Positions 8,847 through 17,700 of a stretch of DNA of 39,729 bases are shown here, piece by piece; the first letter of the stretch is position 1, and each line of letters starts with the position of its first letter. Source of the stretch: Bacteroidales bacterium (GTDB lineage: Bacteria; Bacteroidota; Bacteroidia; Bacteroidales; UBA10428); NCBI GenBank assembly GCA_016931575.1, contig JAFGEO010000083.1, positions 1 to 39,729 on the forward strand, written 5' to 3'. The notes under the pieces were generated by a model. The model did no database searches and was not told where the DNA came from. It saw only the letters and a list, made by a program, of their open reading frames with translations. A program made the translations under genes and the position numbers.

Positions 8847-10060
8847 AAAAGCTGCCCCTGACATTTGCTCTTATAGTTTGTAGTATGAGTTACCTTCAGG
8901 CACAATCTGTTAAGGATCTGAAACTCGATGCTTACGGATACCTATGGGCACAAAAGTATGAGGCTGCAACTGAAAGTTTTGGGAAACTCATCCAGTCAGC
9001 ATTACCACTTCCGGAATATTACCTCGGCAGAGGTGTCGCACAGTATTACCTGGGCCATTTCGAGGATGCTTTGACGGACATAACCAAGGCCGGCAATGAA
9101 GGGGTGCCGGAGGCCGCTTTATGGAATGCCAGAATTTATGCTGCCCTGAATGATGAGGTAGCTGCCATCAGGATGCTCGGGATATACCTGAAAGCCAATC
9201 CCGGCGCAGATATCAGAGCCATTAAGAAAGATCCCGGCTTTAAATCCCTGCACACGCATGACGGATGGTTAATGCTTTGGCAGGACAGGTCTTCAGAAAT
9301 AGATGAAATCGAGACCGAAGCTGATTATTATGCCTCCCGCAACAACTTTCAGGCCGCCCACAGGGCGATTGAGGATAAGCTGCACTCCGGTTTAAGGGAT
9401 TCAAAATTATACGCCCTGAATGCCTCTTTGTATGAGCGGGAAGGGAACCTTCCTCTCGCACTTAGTGAGATCAATTATGCCTTGTCTGAAAATCCGGAAG
9501 ATAAGGCCCTCATCCTGAAAAAGGTCATGTTCCTTGAAAAAATGGGCGAATATACCAGGGCTTATTCCCTGATTGATAAGCTGGTTGGTGATGATTATAC
9601 GCACTTTGATCACCTCCTTAACAGGGCTCAGCTGGGCTTAAAAGCCGGACAGCTGGAGCAGGCTGCTGAAGATATATCTACCATTCTCCGTTATTCCGAT
9701 TCTCCGGAATATATATTTCTGGGAGGTCAAATCGCCTATGAGGAGGGAGACTACATTTCCGCTCTTAAAAATTACAACCGCCTCCTGGAGAAGGACAGTG
9801 CAAATGCGGACTACCTTAAAGCACGGGGAATGACCTACTACCAGACCCGAACCTATAAGCAGGCTGCCTATGATCTTTCGATGAGCCTGGATCTCCAGCC
9901 TGTCGACCCCGAGACCAACTATTTCAAAGGAATGGCAGAATACGCTTTGGGTGATATATCAATGGCCTGCTACTACATGGAACGGGCGATTAGAAAAAAC
10001 TACCTTCCGGCCATTGAATTTTCAACTAAGAATTGTAATGCAGCGAAAAGCCTGAAATAA
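8843..10060 (+). CDS. Exported TPR protein
   Basis: A 405-residue protein with a signal peptide (MKKLPLTFALIVCSMSYLQAQ) and degenerate tetratricopeptide repeats over most of its length. Examples are the units around YYLGRGVAQYYLGHFEDALTD and ALKNYNRLLEKDSANADYLKA. No catalytic motif is seen. Its start codon overlaps the stop of the T9SS cargo gene, so the DUF6702 gene, cargo and TPR protein form one operon. By context it could be a periplasmic scaffold or partner for the cargo; this is inference. The operon ends here, because the next gene is convergent. Confidence 0.85.
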   Translation: MKKLPLTFALIVCSMSYLQAQSVKDLKLDAYGYLWAQKYEAATESFGKLIQSALPLPEYYLGRGVAQYYLGHFEDALTDITKAGNEGVPEAALWNARIYAALNDEVAAIRMLGIYLKANPGADIRAIKKDPGFKSLHTHDGWLMLWQDRSSEIDEIETEADYYASRNNFQAAHRAIEDKLHSGLRDSKLYALNASLYEREGNLPLALSEINYALSENPEDKALILKKVMFLEKMGEYTRAYSLIDKLVGDDYTHFDHLLNRAQLGLKAGQLEQAAEDISTILRYSDSPEYIFLGGQIAYEEGDYISALKNYNRLLEKDSANADYLKARGMTYYQTRTYKQAAYDLSMSLDLQPVDPETNYFKGMAEYALGDISMACYYMERAIRKNYLPAIEFSTKNCNAAKSLK

Positions 10061-10133
10061 TCGGCATAAGCATACAGATACGAGGTATCGCGACCTGCAT
10101 CCTAACATCCGGGAAGCTTGGAAAACCGGACCC

Positions 10134-10712
10134 TTACAGCTTTACCCCAATTCCCAGTTTGAAGAAAGCAGTGGCATAACCAATCTCAGCCAGGGCGAAT
10201 ACATTATCGGAAAAATAGTATTTGGCACCTACGCCAACTCCTAAAAGGAACCGTACCTGTGGATCAAGATCGAGAACATAAATGAATGGTGGTTCGCCGT
10301 ATGCATTCCATTCTTCGTATCCCGCTCCAAGGTGTAAAAAGGCATAGGTATCCAGTTCATCGAGAAACTGATAGTGGTAAGTCGAGCGCAGGGCAAGACC
10401 TATGAAGCTTGCCTTCCTGCCGTACTCAGGTTCCCAGTATGGATTTTCTGATTCGTCCTTGTAGGTGGTTGCGGTGAAAAAGGCCCCCAGGCTCAGTGTT
10501 CCGGGCCCTAGTTGGTCCGAAGCTCCAAAATCAAATGAAATACCCACCGGTACAAGACTGGTTTGATAGCCATCCCTGAAAACCCAGGGGGTTCCGTAAC
10601 CAAGACTTAGATTAATTTCTTTATCTCCTTTGCTGAATCCCTGGGAGAATAAAGCTTCTGAGAATGCTAAAAGGATAATCAGGATTAGACAGAGTGATTT
10701 TTTCGTGTTCAT
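10134..10712 (-). CDS. Outer-membrane beta-barrel protein
   Basis: A 192-residue protein with a signal peptide ending near LAFSEALFSQ. Alternating hydrophobic strands rich in Gly and aromatic residues follow: LSLGYGTPWVF, LALRSTYHYQF, FALAEIGYATAFF. The last residues, LGIGVKL, end in a hydrophobic strand, as in small outer-membrane barrels. The length suits an eight-stranded barrel. No ligand or enzymatic function can be assigned. It lies 56 nt downstream of tyrA on the same strand and is convergent with the TPR gene, so it may share the tyrA transcript, though no functional link is obvious. Confidence 0.75.
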   Translation of the reverse strand: MNTKKSLCLILIILLAFSEALFSQGFSKGDKEINLSLGYGTPWVFRDGYQTSLVPVGISFDFGASDQLGPGTLSLGAFFTATTYKDESENPYWEPEYGRKASFIGLALRSTYHYQFLDELDTYAFLHLGAGYEEWNAYGEPPFIYVLDLDPQVRFLLGVGVGAKYYFSDNVFALAEIGYATAFFKLGIGVKL

Positions 10713-10768
10713 TATTGTTCTATATTAAGTTCAATAAGTTGCTGGTCCGGATAAATGAACAGGTCATT

Positions 10769-11545
10769 TCAGGAAATATTGTTTCGCAATTCCGCCAGGA
10801 ACTCTTTCATTTTTTTTGTATCCTTTTCCTTAATGACATTTTTAAGCTTTTCCAGTTGCATGCTGATGCTGTCGAGCTGATCATACGTATAGGGGCTGAA
10901 AAGGATTTCAGCCAGGAGATAGTCATCCTCAGAAAGAAGTCCCTGGGCAATGCTCAGATGCTTTTTAAAGGTGGTTCCGGGAGCTTCCTGTTGTTTCATG
11001 CAGGCAGCAAATACCATGGAAGAAGCAAAGGGAACTGACAGGGAGTAGGCAATGGTTTTATCGTGATCGATGAAGGTATACTCGAAGATTTTTATGCCGA
11101 AAGAGCAGTAAAAATTCCTGAAAAACTTTTTGCCTTCCTCATCGGATTGTTTGATAATAATCGCCGATTGCCCTTCCAGTTCCTTAATATTGGCAAAGGT
11201 CGGGCCGAACATTGGGTGAGTGGATACAAATCTCCGCCCACTGTTCAGGTAAAATTCCCGAAGGGGGGTTTTAACTGAGGTGATATCGGCAAGGATGCAG
11301 TCTTCAGGAAGAAAAGGAAGCACCTCCTCGAATATTGCCACCGTAAGATGAAGGCTGACCGCATTGATCACCATCTCAGGTGCAAACTCGGTAATCTCAT
11401 CATAGCTCAGAAGACGCCGGCTGTTGAACAGGTATTTCATCTTACTTTTGTCCATATCAAAAACGGCTACTTCATAGTCCAGGCAAAGCGATTCGACCAG
11501 CCACGATCCCATACGTCCTGCTCCAAGAATGAGGATTCTTCTCAT
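10769..11545 (-). CDS. tyrA: Prephenate dehydrogenase
   Basis: Oxidises prephenate to 4-hydroxyphenylpyruvate, the committed step to tyrosine. With the ATG at 11545 the protein has 258 residues and begins MRRILILGAGRMGSWL, putting the Rossmann GxGxxG motif at the N-terminus as expected; the frame stays open to 11674 but that extension looks noncoding. The conserved THPMFGP loop is present. The C-terminal helical domain is short and there is no ACT or chorismate mutase domain. It stands 5 kb away from the pheA-aroC operon and reads from its own leader, so tyrosine and phenylalanine branches appear separately controlled. Confidence 0.88.
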   Translation of the reverse strand: MRRILILGAGRMGSWLVESLCLDYEVAVFDMDKSKMKYLFNSRRLLSYDEITEFAPEMVINAVSLHLTVAIFEEVLPFLPEDCILADITSVKTPLREFYLNSGRRFVSTHPMFGPTFANIKELEGQSAIIIKQSDEEGKKFFRNFYCSFGIKIFEYTFIDHDKTIAYSLSVPFASSMVFAACMKQQEAPGTTFKKHLSIAQGLLSEDDYLLAEILFSPYTYDQLDSISMQLEKLKNVIKEKDTKKMKEFLAELRNNIS

Positions 11546-11582
11546 GTGTTTCAAAAGGCTTATTTTTTTTGAACGATGCGTT

Positions 11583-11636
11583 CCGGACAAAATCTGATAA
11601 TCGTTACTCGTCCGGGGTAATCGTTTTCCAAAAATA
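11583..11636 (-). promoter_or_regulatory. tyrA promoter and leader hairpin
   Basis: The minus strand has TATTTTTG at 11629-11636, fitting TAnnTTTG, about 84 nt before the tyrA ATG. The predicted leader holds two copies of AACGATTA and a 6-bp CCGGAC/GTCCGG stem (11583-11588 with 11610-11615). No leader peptide and no T-run terminator are visible. Whether the stem regulates tyrA is open. Confidence 0.35.
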
Positions 11637-11875
11637 GTGTTTAAAAGCGAATGTGCCTTTTTTTTTATCAGCATTCCTTAAATGATTATTTTTACACAGG
11701 TTCAACCTTAACGGCAAGACATCAGGTTATGGAAAAAATCCAGGTTTCGGGATCAGAATGATTTGGCAGTGTCAATCAGCTGCTTTACCGGAGCAGGCGA
11801 AGTTATCTGCCGTATAGGGGGATTCCGGAATCATCCGGACATGCCGGAAATACGTTCTAAATCTGCCAGTTCAGA
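11637..11875. other. Intergenic region between tyrA and sensor kinase
   Basis: No gene is seen here. The notable element is a perfect 12-nt palindrome GATTCCGGAATC at 11821-11832, 44 nt before the kinase start, followed by two further CCGGA copies. It could be a binding site for the downstream response regulator, but nothing else supports this. Confidence 0.3.
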
Positions 11876-13999
11876 ATGAGAAATATCGTGTTATGTATCA
11901 TTGGACTTTCTGCATGTATCCTTCAGCCACTTCACGCTGAAGGGGCCTTGCCGGAAAATGTTCCGGTAACTGAAGAATGGACGGTTAAGGTAGATAGTAT
12001 GGAAGCCCTGTTGGGTAACAGGAGCACTATTGAAGAAGGGTTTACCCTGTGTCATATAGGAGCGGCTTATTTCCGGAATTTTAAAGCAGACAAAAGTCTT
12101 GGATATGCAGAGGAAGCCCTTCGGATCGGGAAGGAGAAGTCCTCGGATTCACTGATACTCCTGGCCCTTCGCCTTTACGCAGACAGTTACTATTCCTTAT
12201 GCAAATTCGATTTGTCAACAGACTACTTCCTTCAGCAACTGGAATACTATAAGAAAGATAACAACTGGCAGAAGATCGCTGAAGTCTATTGCAACCTTGG
12301 GGTGAATTATGAGATCAGGGGCATGCTCGAAAAGGGAATGAGCTACTATTATCAGGCCCGAAGGATATATGAAGAGCTCGGGGATATGGAGGGGCTATGG
12401 GCGACGTACTGCAATATGGCCTACGTTTTTCGAAGCCAGGGCAGGATTGATGCCGCGATCCGGCACTTTAAAACAGCCCTGGAAATTGAGAGAAAACACC
12501 TCGCTGACCAGCGGCCGTATTACTTTCACGTGAACATCGCTGAATGTCAGCTGCTCATTGAGGAATATGATTCTGCACGGTCAAACCTCGACAGTGCTTT
12601 GCTGCTTATCGGGGACCTGGCATCACCTGACGATGAAGATATCCTGGTGCTCACGGATTGTAACCGTATCTATGGTGATCTGCTGCATCGACTGGGATCC
12701 TCAGAGGAAGCGGAACAAAAGTACATTCAGGCCCTCGAACTGGCCAGGGCGATCCATTACCTCGATAAGGAAGGTGAAGCTATAGCCGCACTGAGTCATC
12801 TTCTTATTGAACAGGGCAGGTATCGGCAGGCAGAATCTTATCTTAAGCGCGGTGAGGAGATCGCTGAGGAAATAGGGTCTTTCTACCTGAAGCGGGACAT
12901 CTACCAGTCAATGTCTGTGGTCGCCGGAAATCAGCATCACTTCAGGGAAGCCTGGTTATATCACCAAAAATACAGTGCGGCTTCCGATTCAGTCCTGAAC
13001 CTGGAGAGTGCCGGGCAAATTGCCGACCTGCAGGTCAGGTACGAAACCGAGAAAAAGGAGAACCAGATCCTGATGCTGACCCGGGACAAGGAAAGTCAGG
13101 ATCGGCTTCATGCCAAGGAGAATGAGATCAGGGACCTGCGGCTCCAGAAGAGCGAGAACAAAACGATTTATATCGGCATTGTTGCACTGCTCTTCCTGGC
13201 ACTGGCGATCATCACGTTTAGCCGCTACAGGATCCGAAGGAAGAATTCACTGCTTATGGAAGCTAAGAACCGCGAACTGCAAACGCTGAATGCCACAAAA
13301 GATAAATTCTTTACCATTATTGCCCATGACCTGAAAAATCCTGTAGCTGCCTTTTATACACTTGCCGGCGAGATAGCTGCCAATTTTGAGCTCTTCTCCA
13401 AGGACGAGCTTAAGGAGTTTATCGGGGAACTTGCAGTTTCATCAGCTTCCCTTTTTGAGATGTTGAAGAATTTGCTAGACTGGGCGAAAATGCAATTGAA
13501 ACAGTTTCAACCTGAGTTCAGGGAAACCACTGGTGAAAAAATTATGCAGCGGGCACAACGCGAAGCTGTTGGGCAACGACAGGATGTAAGAATTAAGCTG
13601 ATCAGGGACCTTGAAGGGGATCAGGCTATTATGACGGATGAAAATATTCTTGTAACCGTTTTGCGAAACCTCCTTCATAATGCTATTAAGTTTTCTCCTG
13701 CCAATGGGTCAATAACCATACAAAAGCTTCAGGAAAACGGGAATATTCTTTTCAGGGTTAGCGATGAAGGCCCGGGAATGAAATCGGACGACATAGACAA
13801 ATTGTTCCGGATCGATGTGGATACAAAGACTATTGGAAGTCCGGAGGGCAAAGGAACAGGACTCGGACTTATCCTCTGCCACGAACTGATGCACAAATTA
13901 GGAGGAGGGATAGAAGTTGAGAGTACTCCAAAAAAAGGTAGTACATTTACAGTCTCTGTACCCTTAAGCTTATCTGACCTGCATCAACATGCCAACTGA
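11876..13999 (+). CDS. TPR-containing sensor histidine kinase
   Basis: A 707-residue membrane kinase. A signal peptide or anchor (1-22) leads to a periplasmic array of TPR repeats (about 50-370). A coiled coil (385-428) and one transmembrane helix (about 430-449) follow, then HisKA with FFTIIAHDLKNP (His484). The HATPase domain has the N box NLLHNAIKFSP (Asn602), the G1 box DEGPG (630-634) and the G2 box GKGTGLGL (658-665). All catalytic boxes are intact. The TPR array is probably the sensor, binding a protein or peptide ligand. The gene overlaps the downstream response regulator by 11 nt, so the two are a cognate pair. Confidence 0.93.
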   Translation: MRNIVLCIIGLSACILQPLHAEGALPENVPVTEEWTVKVDSMEALLGNRSTIEEGFTLCHIGAAYFRNFKADKSLGYAEEALRIGKEKSSDSLILLALRLYADSYYSLCKFDLSTDYFLQQLEYYKKDNNWQKIAEVYCNLGVNYEIRGMLEKGMSYYYQARRIYEELGDMEGLWATYCNMAYVFRSQGRIDAAIRHFKTALEIERKHLADQRPYYFHVNIAECQLLIEEYDSARSNLDSALLLIGDLASPDDEDILVLTDCNRIYGDLLHRLGSSEEAEQKYIQALELARAIHYLDKEGEAIAALSHLLIEQGRYRQAESYLKRGEEIAEEIGSFYLKRDIYQSMSVVAGNQHHFREAWLYHQKYSAASDSVLNLESAGQIADLQVRYETEKKENQILMLTRDKESQDRLHAKENEIRDLRLQKSENKTIYIGIVALLFLALAIITFSRYRIRRKNSLLMEAKNRELQTLNATKDKFFTIIAHDLKNPVAAFYTLAGEIAANFELFSKDELKEFIGELAVSSASLFEMLKNLLDWAKMQLKQFQPEFRETTGEKIMQRAQREAVGQRQDVRIKLIRDLEGDQAIMTDENILVTVLRNLLHNAIKFSPANGSITIQKLQENGNILFRVSDEGPGMKSDDIDKLFRIDVDTKTIGSPEGKGTGLGLILCHELMHKLGGGIEVESTPKKGSTFTVSVPLSLSDLHQHAN

Positions 14000-14663
14000 A
14001 TTGGAAAAGCAACTGACACTATTCATTACCGACGATCATAAGATCATTCGCGACGGCATCAAATCAATGCTTGTCGCCCATCGTTATATCAGGGTTACAG
14101 GTGAGTCGGGCACCGGACAGGAATTGCTTGACCAACTCAAAGAAAGGCAACCTGACATCCTTATCCTCGACCTGGTATTGCCCGATATTTCAGGTGTCGA
14201 ACTTACCAGGCAGATCAGCAAGCTTTATCCTGATATCAGGATCCTGATCCTTACTGCTGAAATGGATGAATCAACGATCATCGAGACCATCAAGAATGGT
14301 GCCTCCGGATTCCTGAACAAGGACATTTCGGGCAGGGAATTTGTCGACGCGATCAAAAGAATTGCCGAAGGGGAATGTTATTTCGGACAACGGATATCAG
14401 GCATTATCTACCAGAGTTATATGAATAAAATCCAGAATCCGGCGTCTGTTCCTTCTGTCACAGAAACCCTGAGTGAACGTGAAAAAGAAATCATCTCCCT
14501 GCTTTCTGAAGGTATGTCCTTTAAGGAAGTAGGTGAAAGGCTTTTTATCAGTCCGCGTACAGTAGAAAATCACAAAAACAATATCCTTGAAAAACTAAGC
14601 CTGAGGAACACCATCGAGCTGGTGAAGTTTGCAATTAAACATGGTATTATTATTCTGGATTAG
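13989..14663 (+). CDS. NarL/LuxR-type response regulator
   Basis: A 224-residue cytoplasmic transcription regulator. The receiver domain (10-125) has acidic Asp15/Asp16, phospho-acceptor Asp61 in LILDLVLPD, Thr89 and Lys111. The C-terminal LuxR helix-turn-helix (about 160-215) contains LSEREKEIISLLSEGMSFKE and SPRTVENHKNNIL. The ATG lies inside the end of the kinase gene, giving translational coupling with its cognate kinase. Targets are unknown. The small protein and the beta-helix gene just downstream on the same strand are candidates. Confidence 0.94.
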   Translation: MPTELEKQLTLFITDDHKIIRDGIKSMLVAHRYIRVTGESGTGQELLDQLKERQPDILILDLVLPDISGVELTRQISKLYPDIRILILTAEMDESTIIETIKNGASGFLNKDISGREFVDAIKRIAEGECYFGQRISGIIYQSYMNKIQNPASVPSVTETLSEREKEIISLLSEGMSFKEVGERLFISPRTVENHKNNILEKLSLRNTIELVKFAIKHGIIILD

Positions 14664-14841
14664 GGATGCCGTTCCTGAATAATTATCTTAAATGCCTGGA
14701 ATTCTTTTTTTTATATCCATGCCTGTGAAATTACGGATCATTTTTGGGGATATCCCCTAGTAAGAACAAGTTATTTCCCTCATTGATTTATTGCCGCATC
14801 TCTCTCAACTTTGTTTCGAATTGTCTGAAACTAATAAAACA

Positions 14842-15093
14842 ATGAAAGATTGTGAATGTATGATACGGGAATTTCTTGATCACCTTGCATCCGTTGAAAA
14901 GACTATGTTAAACGGACAGTTGGCAATCGCATACGAAAAATTGGGTATGCTTAGGCAGCAGGTCGCTTTCGAAGTGAACAATACCTACGGTGTTTGTAAC
15001 AGTATGGAAGGAATCCAGGGTCTGATGGAAGTGATACAAGCCTGTGACAGCCTGAGAAGCCAGATGCTCCGCTCGATGGCCAGAATGCTATGA
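14842..15093 (+). CDS. Small helical protein, unknown
   Basis: An 83-residue protein not recognised as any family. The ATG at 14842 is preferred over an in-frame TTG at 14791, which would add 17 residues of unlike composition. The sequence is mostly helical (REFLDHLASVEKTMLNGQL, EGIQGLMEVIQACDSLRSQ) and has four Cys (C4, C6, C52, C68), which could bind metal or form disulfides. There is no signal peptide, so it is probably cytoplasmic. It sits 178 nt after the response regulator and 27 nt before the beta-helix gene, which suggests co-transcription with the latter. Confidence 0.55.
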   Translation: MKDCECMIREFLDHLASVEKTMLNGQLAIAYEKLGMLRQQVAFEVNNTYGVCNSMEGIQGLMEVIQACDSLRSQMLRSMARML

Positions 15094-15120
15094 CCTTAAC
15101 TGATCCAAAATAGTACTGCT

Positions 15121-16533
15121 ATGAGAACCAGAATCCTCTTAATACTACTTTCCGGCCTGTTCCTGCTGCCTTCAGAACAAGCAGAAGCTGCTGATAAACT
15201 GAACAGTCAGAATATTTTATCCGAAAACAATCTGAATCCTGCCGTTGACCTAACGGATCCAAACAGTGTGGATAGCCCTGAGGCTGCTTTTAACACCCTG
15301 GCAGCCTCAGGCAAGATCTTTTATGTATCCATCACCTCCGGGAGCAACAGTAACGATGGTTCGAAGGGAAGCCCCCTGAAGAATATCGATAAAGCAATCA
15401 AACTCTCCGCTCCCGGGGATGATATTTACATCGCAGGAGGATGTTATATGGGGACACTCAAGGCTGGGTTTATTGAAACAGACAAGCCTGTCAGGCTATA
15501 CGGAAGCTGGAATGAGGACTTCACGGCCCAGGATATGCTAGTCCATCCTACCTGTTTTCAACCCGACAATGAAACAGCACGCTCATCGCGAAAAGCCCTC
15601 CTGAAATTCACCAGGGATGTGGAAGGCACGGTGATCGATCACATAGTTTTTGATAGCGGGGAGAGGAATGCATACAGCTCGAAGGAAGGCGTGGTTGAAG
15701 GTGTGGAAGGTGGCAGGCTGTTGCTGCCAACGGAAAAACCCTCTACCGGGAACGCGACTGTCGGTGAGCCCCTGATCCAGTTTGTGAGCGCTACTACCGG
15801 AGGCGATGTTACTATTCAGAATTGTGTATTCGTGAATGGTGCAAGCTTTGCTTTACAGGCCGGACACCGAAGCGGGAAATTTCTGGTGCAGAACAATGTT
15901 TTTGTAGCAAATAAGATGGCGGGCATTGAAATTTACGGAACATGCGCAAGTACAGGGGGGCCAAATACCATGAATCAGTGTGGCGAAGTGGAGATCTGCA
16001 ATAACACCATCCTGTTCTCCTGGAGCCGGCTTAAGGACTTTCTTGATATGGGATACGGCATCCGGATCATGACCAAATGCGCCTACAACATCCATCACAA
16101 TATCATAGGAGGTAGTATCCTGGCAGGCATAGATCATACCCGGTTCAATAAAGATGAGTGGATCAGACTGGACAATAATCTTTTCTTTGTAAATAAGGAT
16201 AAAGACCTTCACTATTCACCTGCCAGCAATACACGATTACGGATCGATGCGGGTGATTTTGGGGATCTTGAATTTGCCAGTGCCACCGGGAACCGGAATG
16301 AAATACCTAAGACTTTACAGCTTAACAAACCTTACCTGGAAGCCTTTCTCTCGGCGCGTTATAAGGAACAGGTGGACTTCGATCCTGATTCTCCGGCAAA
16401 TCAATGGCGAGAGATAATGGGAATGAATAAACAGGGGACTATTTCGTCCAGCGCAAGCATGTTTGCTAACAAATATCCATGGCAGGATGCCATCCTGTTA
16501 TTTGGGAACCTTAAAGGATATGGAGCTCAATAG
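15121..16533 (+). CDS. Secreted right-handed beta-helix protein
   Basis: A 470-residue exported protein with a signal peptide (MRTRILLILLSGLFLLPSEQ, cleavage near AEA). The core begins IFYVSITSGSNSNDGSKGSPLKN, the typical opening of DUF1565/pectate-lyase-like parallel beta-helices. Ladder turns such as VQNNVFVANKMAGIEIYG, CNNTILFS and IHHNIIGGSILAGI follow. No clear polysaccharide-lyase catalytic triad is visible and no T9SS C-terminal domain is present, so its location (periplasm or outer surface) and substrate are unknown. It is the last gene before a strong hairpin and may be a target of the upstream two-component pair. Confidence 0.75.
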   Translation: MRTRILLILLSGLFLLPSEQAEAADKLNSQNILSENNLNPAVDLTDPNSVDSPEAAFNTLAASGKIFYVSITSGSNSNDGSKGSPLKNIDKAIKLSAPGDDIYIAGGCYMGTLKAGFIETDKPVRLYGSWNEDFTAQDMLVHPTCFQPDNETARSSRKALLKFTRDVEGTVIDHIVFDSGERNAYSSKEGVVEGVEGGRLLLPTEKPSTGNATVGEPLIQFVSATTGGDVTIQNCVFVNGASFALQAGHRSGKFLVQNNVFVANKMAGIEIYGTCASTGGPNTMNQCGEVEICNNTILFSWSRLKDFLDMGYGIRIMTKCAYNIHHNIIGGSILAGIDHTRFNKDEWIRLDNNLFFVNKDKDLHYSPASNTRLRIDAGDFGDLEFASATGNRNEIPKTLQLNKPYLEAFLSARYKEQVDFDPDSPANQWREIMGMNKQGTISSSASMFANKYPWQDAILLFGNLKGYGAQ

Positions 16534-16604
16534 GGATGCTCCATCTGAAAAAATGAAGGGTATTTCCCGGAATCGGGTCATGTTTTAACGATTGTGTTTG
16601 TGAG

Positions 16605-16632
16605 AAAAGCTGTCGCTTCGGTGACAGCTTTT
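16605..16632. terminator. Bidirectional terminator hairpin
   Basis: AAAAGCTGTC and GACAGCTTTT form a perfect 10-bp stem around GCTTCGGT. It lies between the convergent beta-helix gene and aroC. A run of four T follows on each strand, so it can end both transcripts, though the U-tract is short. Confidence 0.75.
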
Positions 16633-16693
16633 CCAATCTTAAACTTTTCGGTACTGAGTCGGTGCAATAGAAAAGCAGATGCTCTTTGGGAAA

Positions 16694-17689
16694 TTATTCC
16701 CGGATTCTCCTGACTGTGAGTTGTTCCAGCATCATTAGATCTGCCAGCACAAGGGCTGTGGCAGCTTCAACGATCACAGGGGCCCTCAGAGCTACGCAAA
16801 GATCATGACGTCCATCCACCTTCAGGGTTTCAACTTTTCCGGTCTTTACATTCAGGGTCTGTTGATCCAGGCTTATGCTGGAGGTGGGTTTTATGGCAAG
16901 GCGGAACACCAGCTCGTTACCGTTGCTGATCCCGCCATTTATACCTCCGGCATGGTTGGTCCCGGTTTTTCCATCCATTGACAGGATGTTATCATTGTGT
17001 TCGCTGCCTTTCATTTTTGCTGCCCCGAACCCGGAACCAAACTCGATGCCCTTCACTGCCGGGATAGCAAACATCATATGTGCCAGGAGCGATTCCATCG
17101 AATCGAAAAAGGGTTCTCCCAATCCAATAGGCAATCCCTGGGCCCGGCATTCAATGATTCCCCCGATGGAGTTTTGTTCTTCCATGGCTTTGTCGATGGC
17201 CGCATCGATATCCGGATTTCCGCCTGCTTCTGTCAGCTTTGCTTCAATATGCACCGGACTGATGAGTTTCTTTGCGATAACTCCCGCGGCAACGATCCCG
17301 GTGGTTAACCTGGCAGAAAAATGACCGCCACCCCGGTAATCCTCGTAACCCGCATACTTTTTTGAAGCAACAAAATCGGCATGCCCGGGTCGGGGCATTT
17401 CCCTCAGCTTATCATAGTCCTTCGACCGCACATTGGTGTTCTCAAAGAGAATGGTCAACGGAGCGCCGGTGGCGCGTTCATTGAACACTCCGGTAAGCAG
17501 CTTTGGTAGGTCGGCTTCCTTCCGGGGTGTGGTACCTTTGGCACCGGCCCTTCGACGTCCCAGGTCTTCGGCAAAATCCATGAATGTCACCGGCAGACCT
17601 GCAGGGACGCCATCCAGGGTGATGCCGACACCCTGGCCGTGTGATTCTCCGAAAATATGTATGCGAAATATTCTTCCAAAACTGTTCAT
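16694..17689 (-). CDS. aroC: Chorismate synthase
   Basis: Converts EPSP to chorismate with reduced FMN. The conserved blocks are FGESHGQGVGITLDG at the N-terminus, GRRRAGAKGTTPRKE, RPGHADFVASKKYAG, YRGGGHFSARLT, AGGINGGISNG and the C-terminal GRHDLC. The 331 residues are somewhat shorter than the common 350-390, but none of these motifs is missing. It is the last gene of the aromatic operon, 11 nt after aroD, and it ends before the bidirectional hairpin at 16605. Confidence 0.96.
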   Translation of the reverse strand: MNSFGRIFRIHIFGESHGQGVGITLDGVPAGLPVTFMDFAEDLGRRRAGAKGTTPRKEADLPKLLTGVFNERATGAPLTILFENTNVRSKDYDKLREMPRPGHADFVASKKYAGYEDYRGGGHFSARLTTGIVAAGVIAKKLISPVHIEAKLTEAGGNPDIDAAIDKAMEEQNSIGGIIECRAQGLPIGLGEPFFDSMESLLAHMMFAIPAVKGIEFGSGFGAAKMKGSEHNDNILSMDGKTGTNHAGGINGGISNGNELVFRLAIKPTSSISLDQQTLNVKTGKVETLKVDGRHDLCVALRAPVIVEAATALVLADLMMLEQLTVRRIRE

Positions 17690-17700
17690 GCCAATTCGAT

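Noticed and set aside
11546-11674. N-terminal extension of tyrA
   Set aside because: It adds 43 residues before the Rossmann GxGxxG motif, which normally lies at the very start, and covers the predicted promoter and leader stem.
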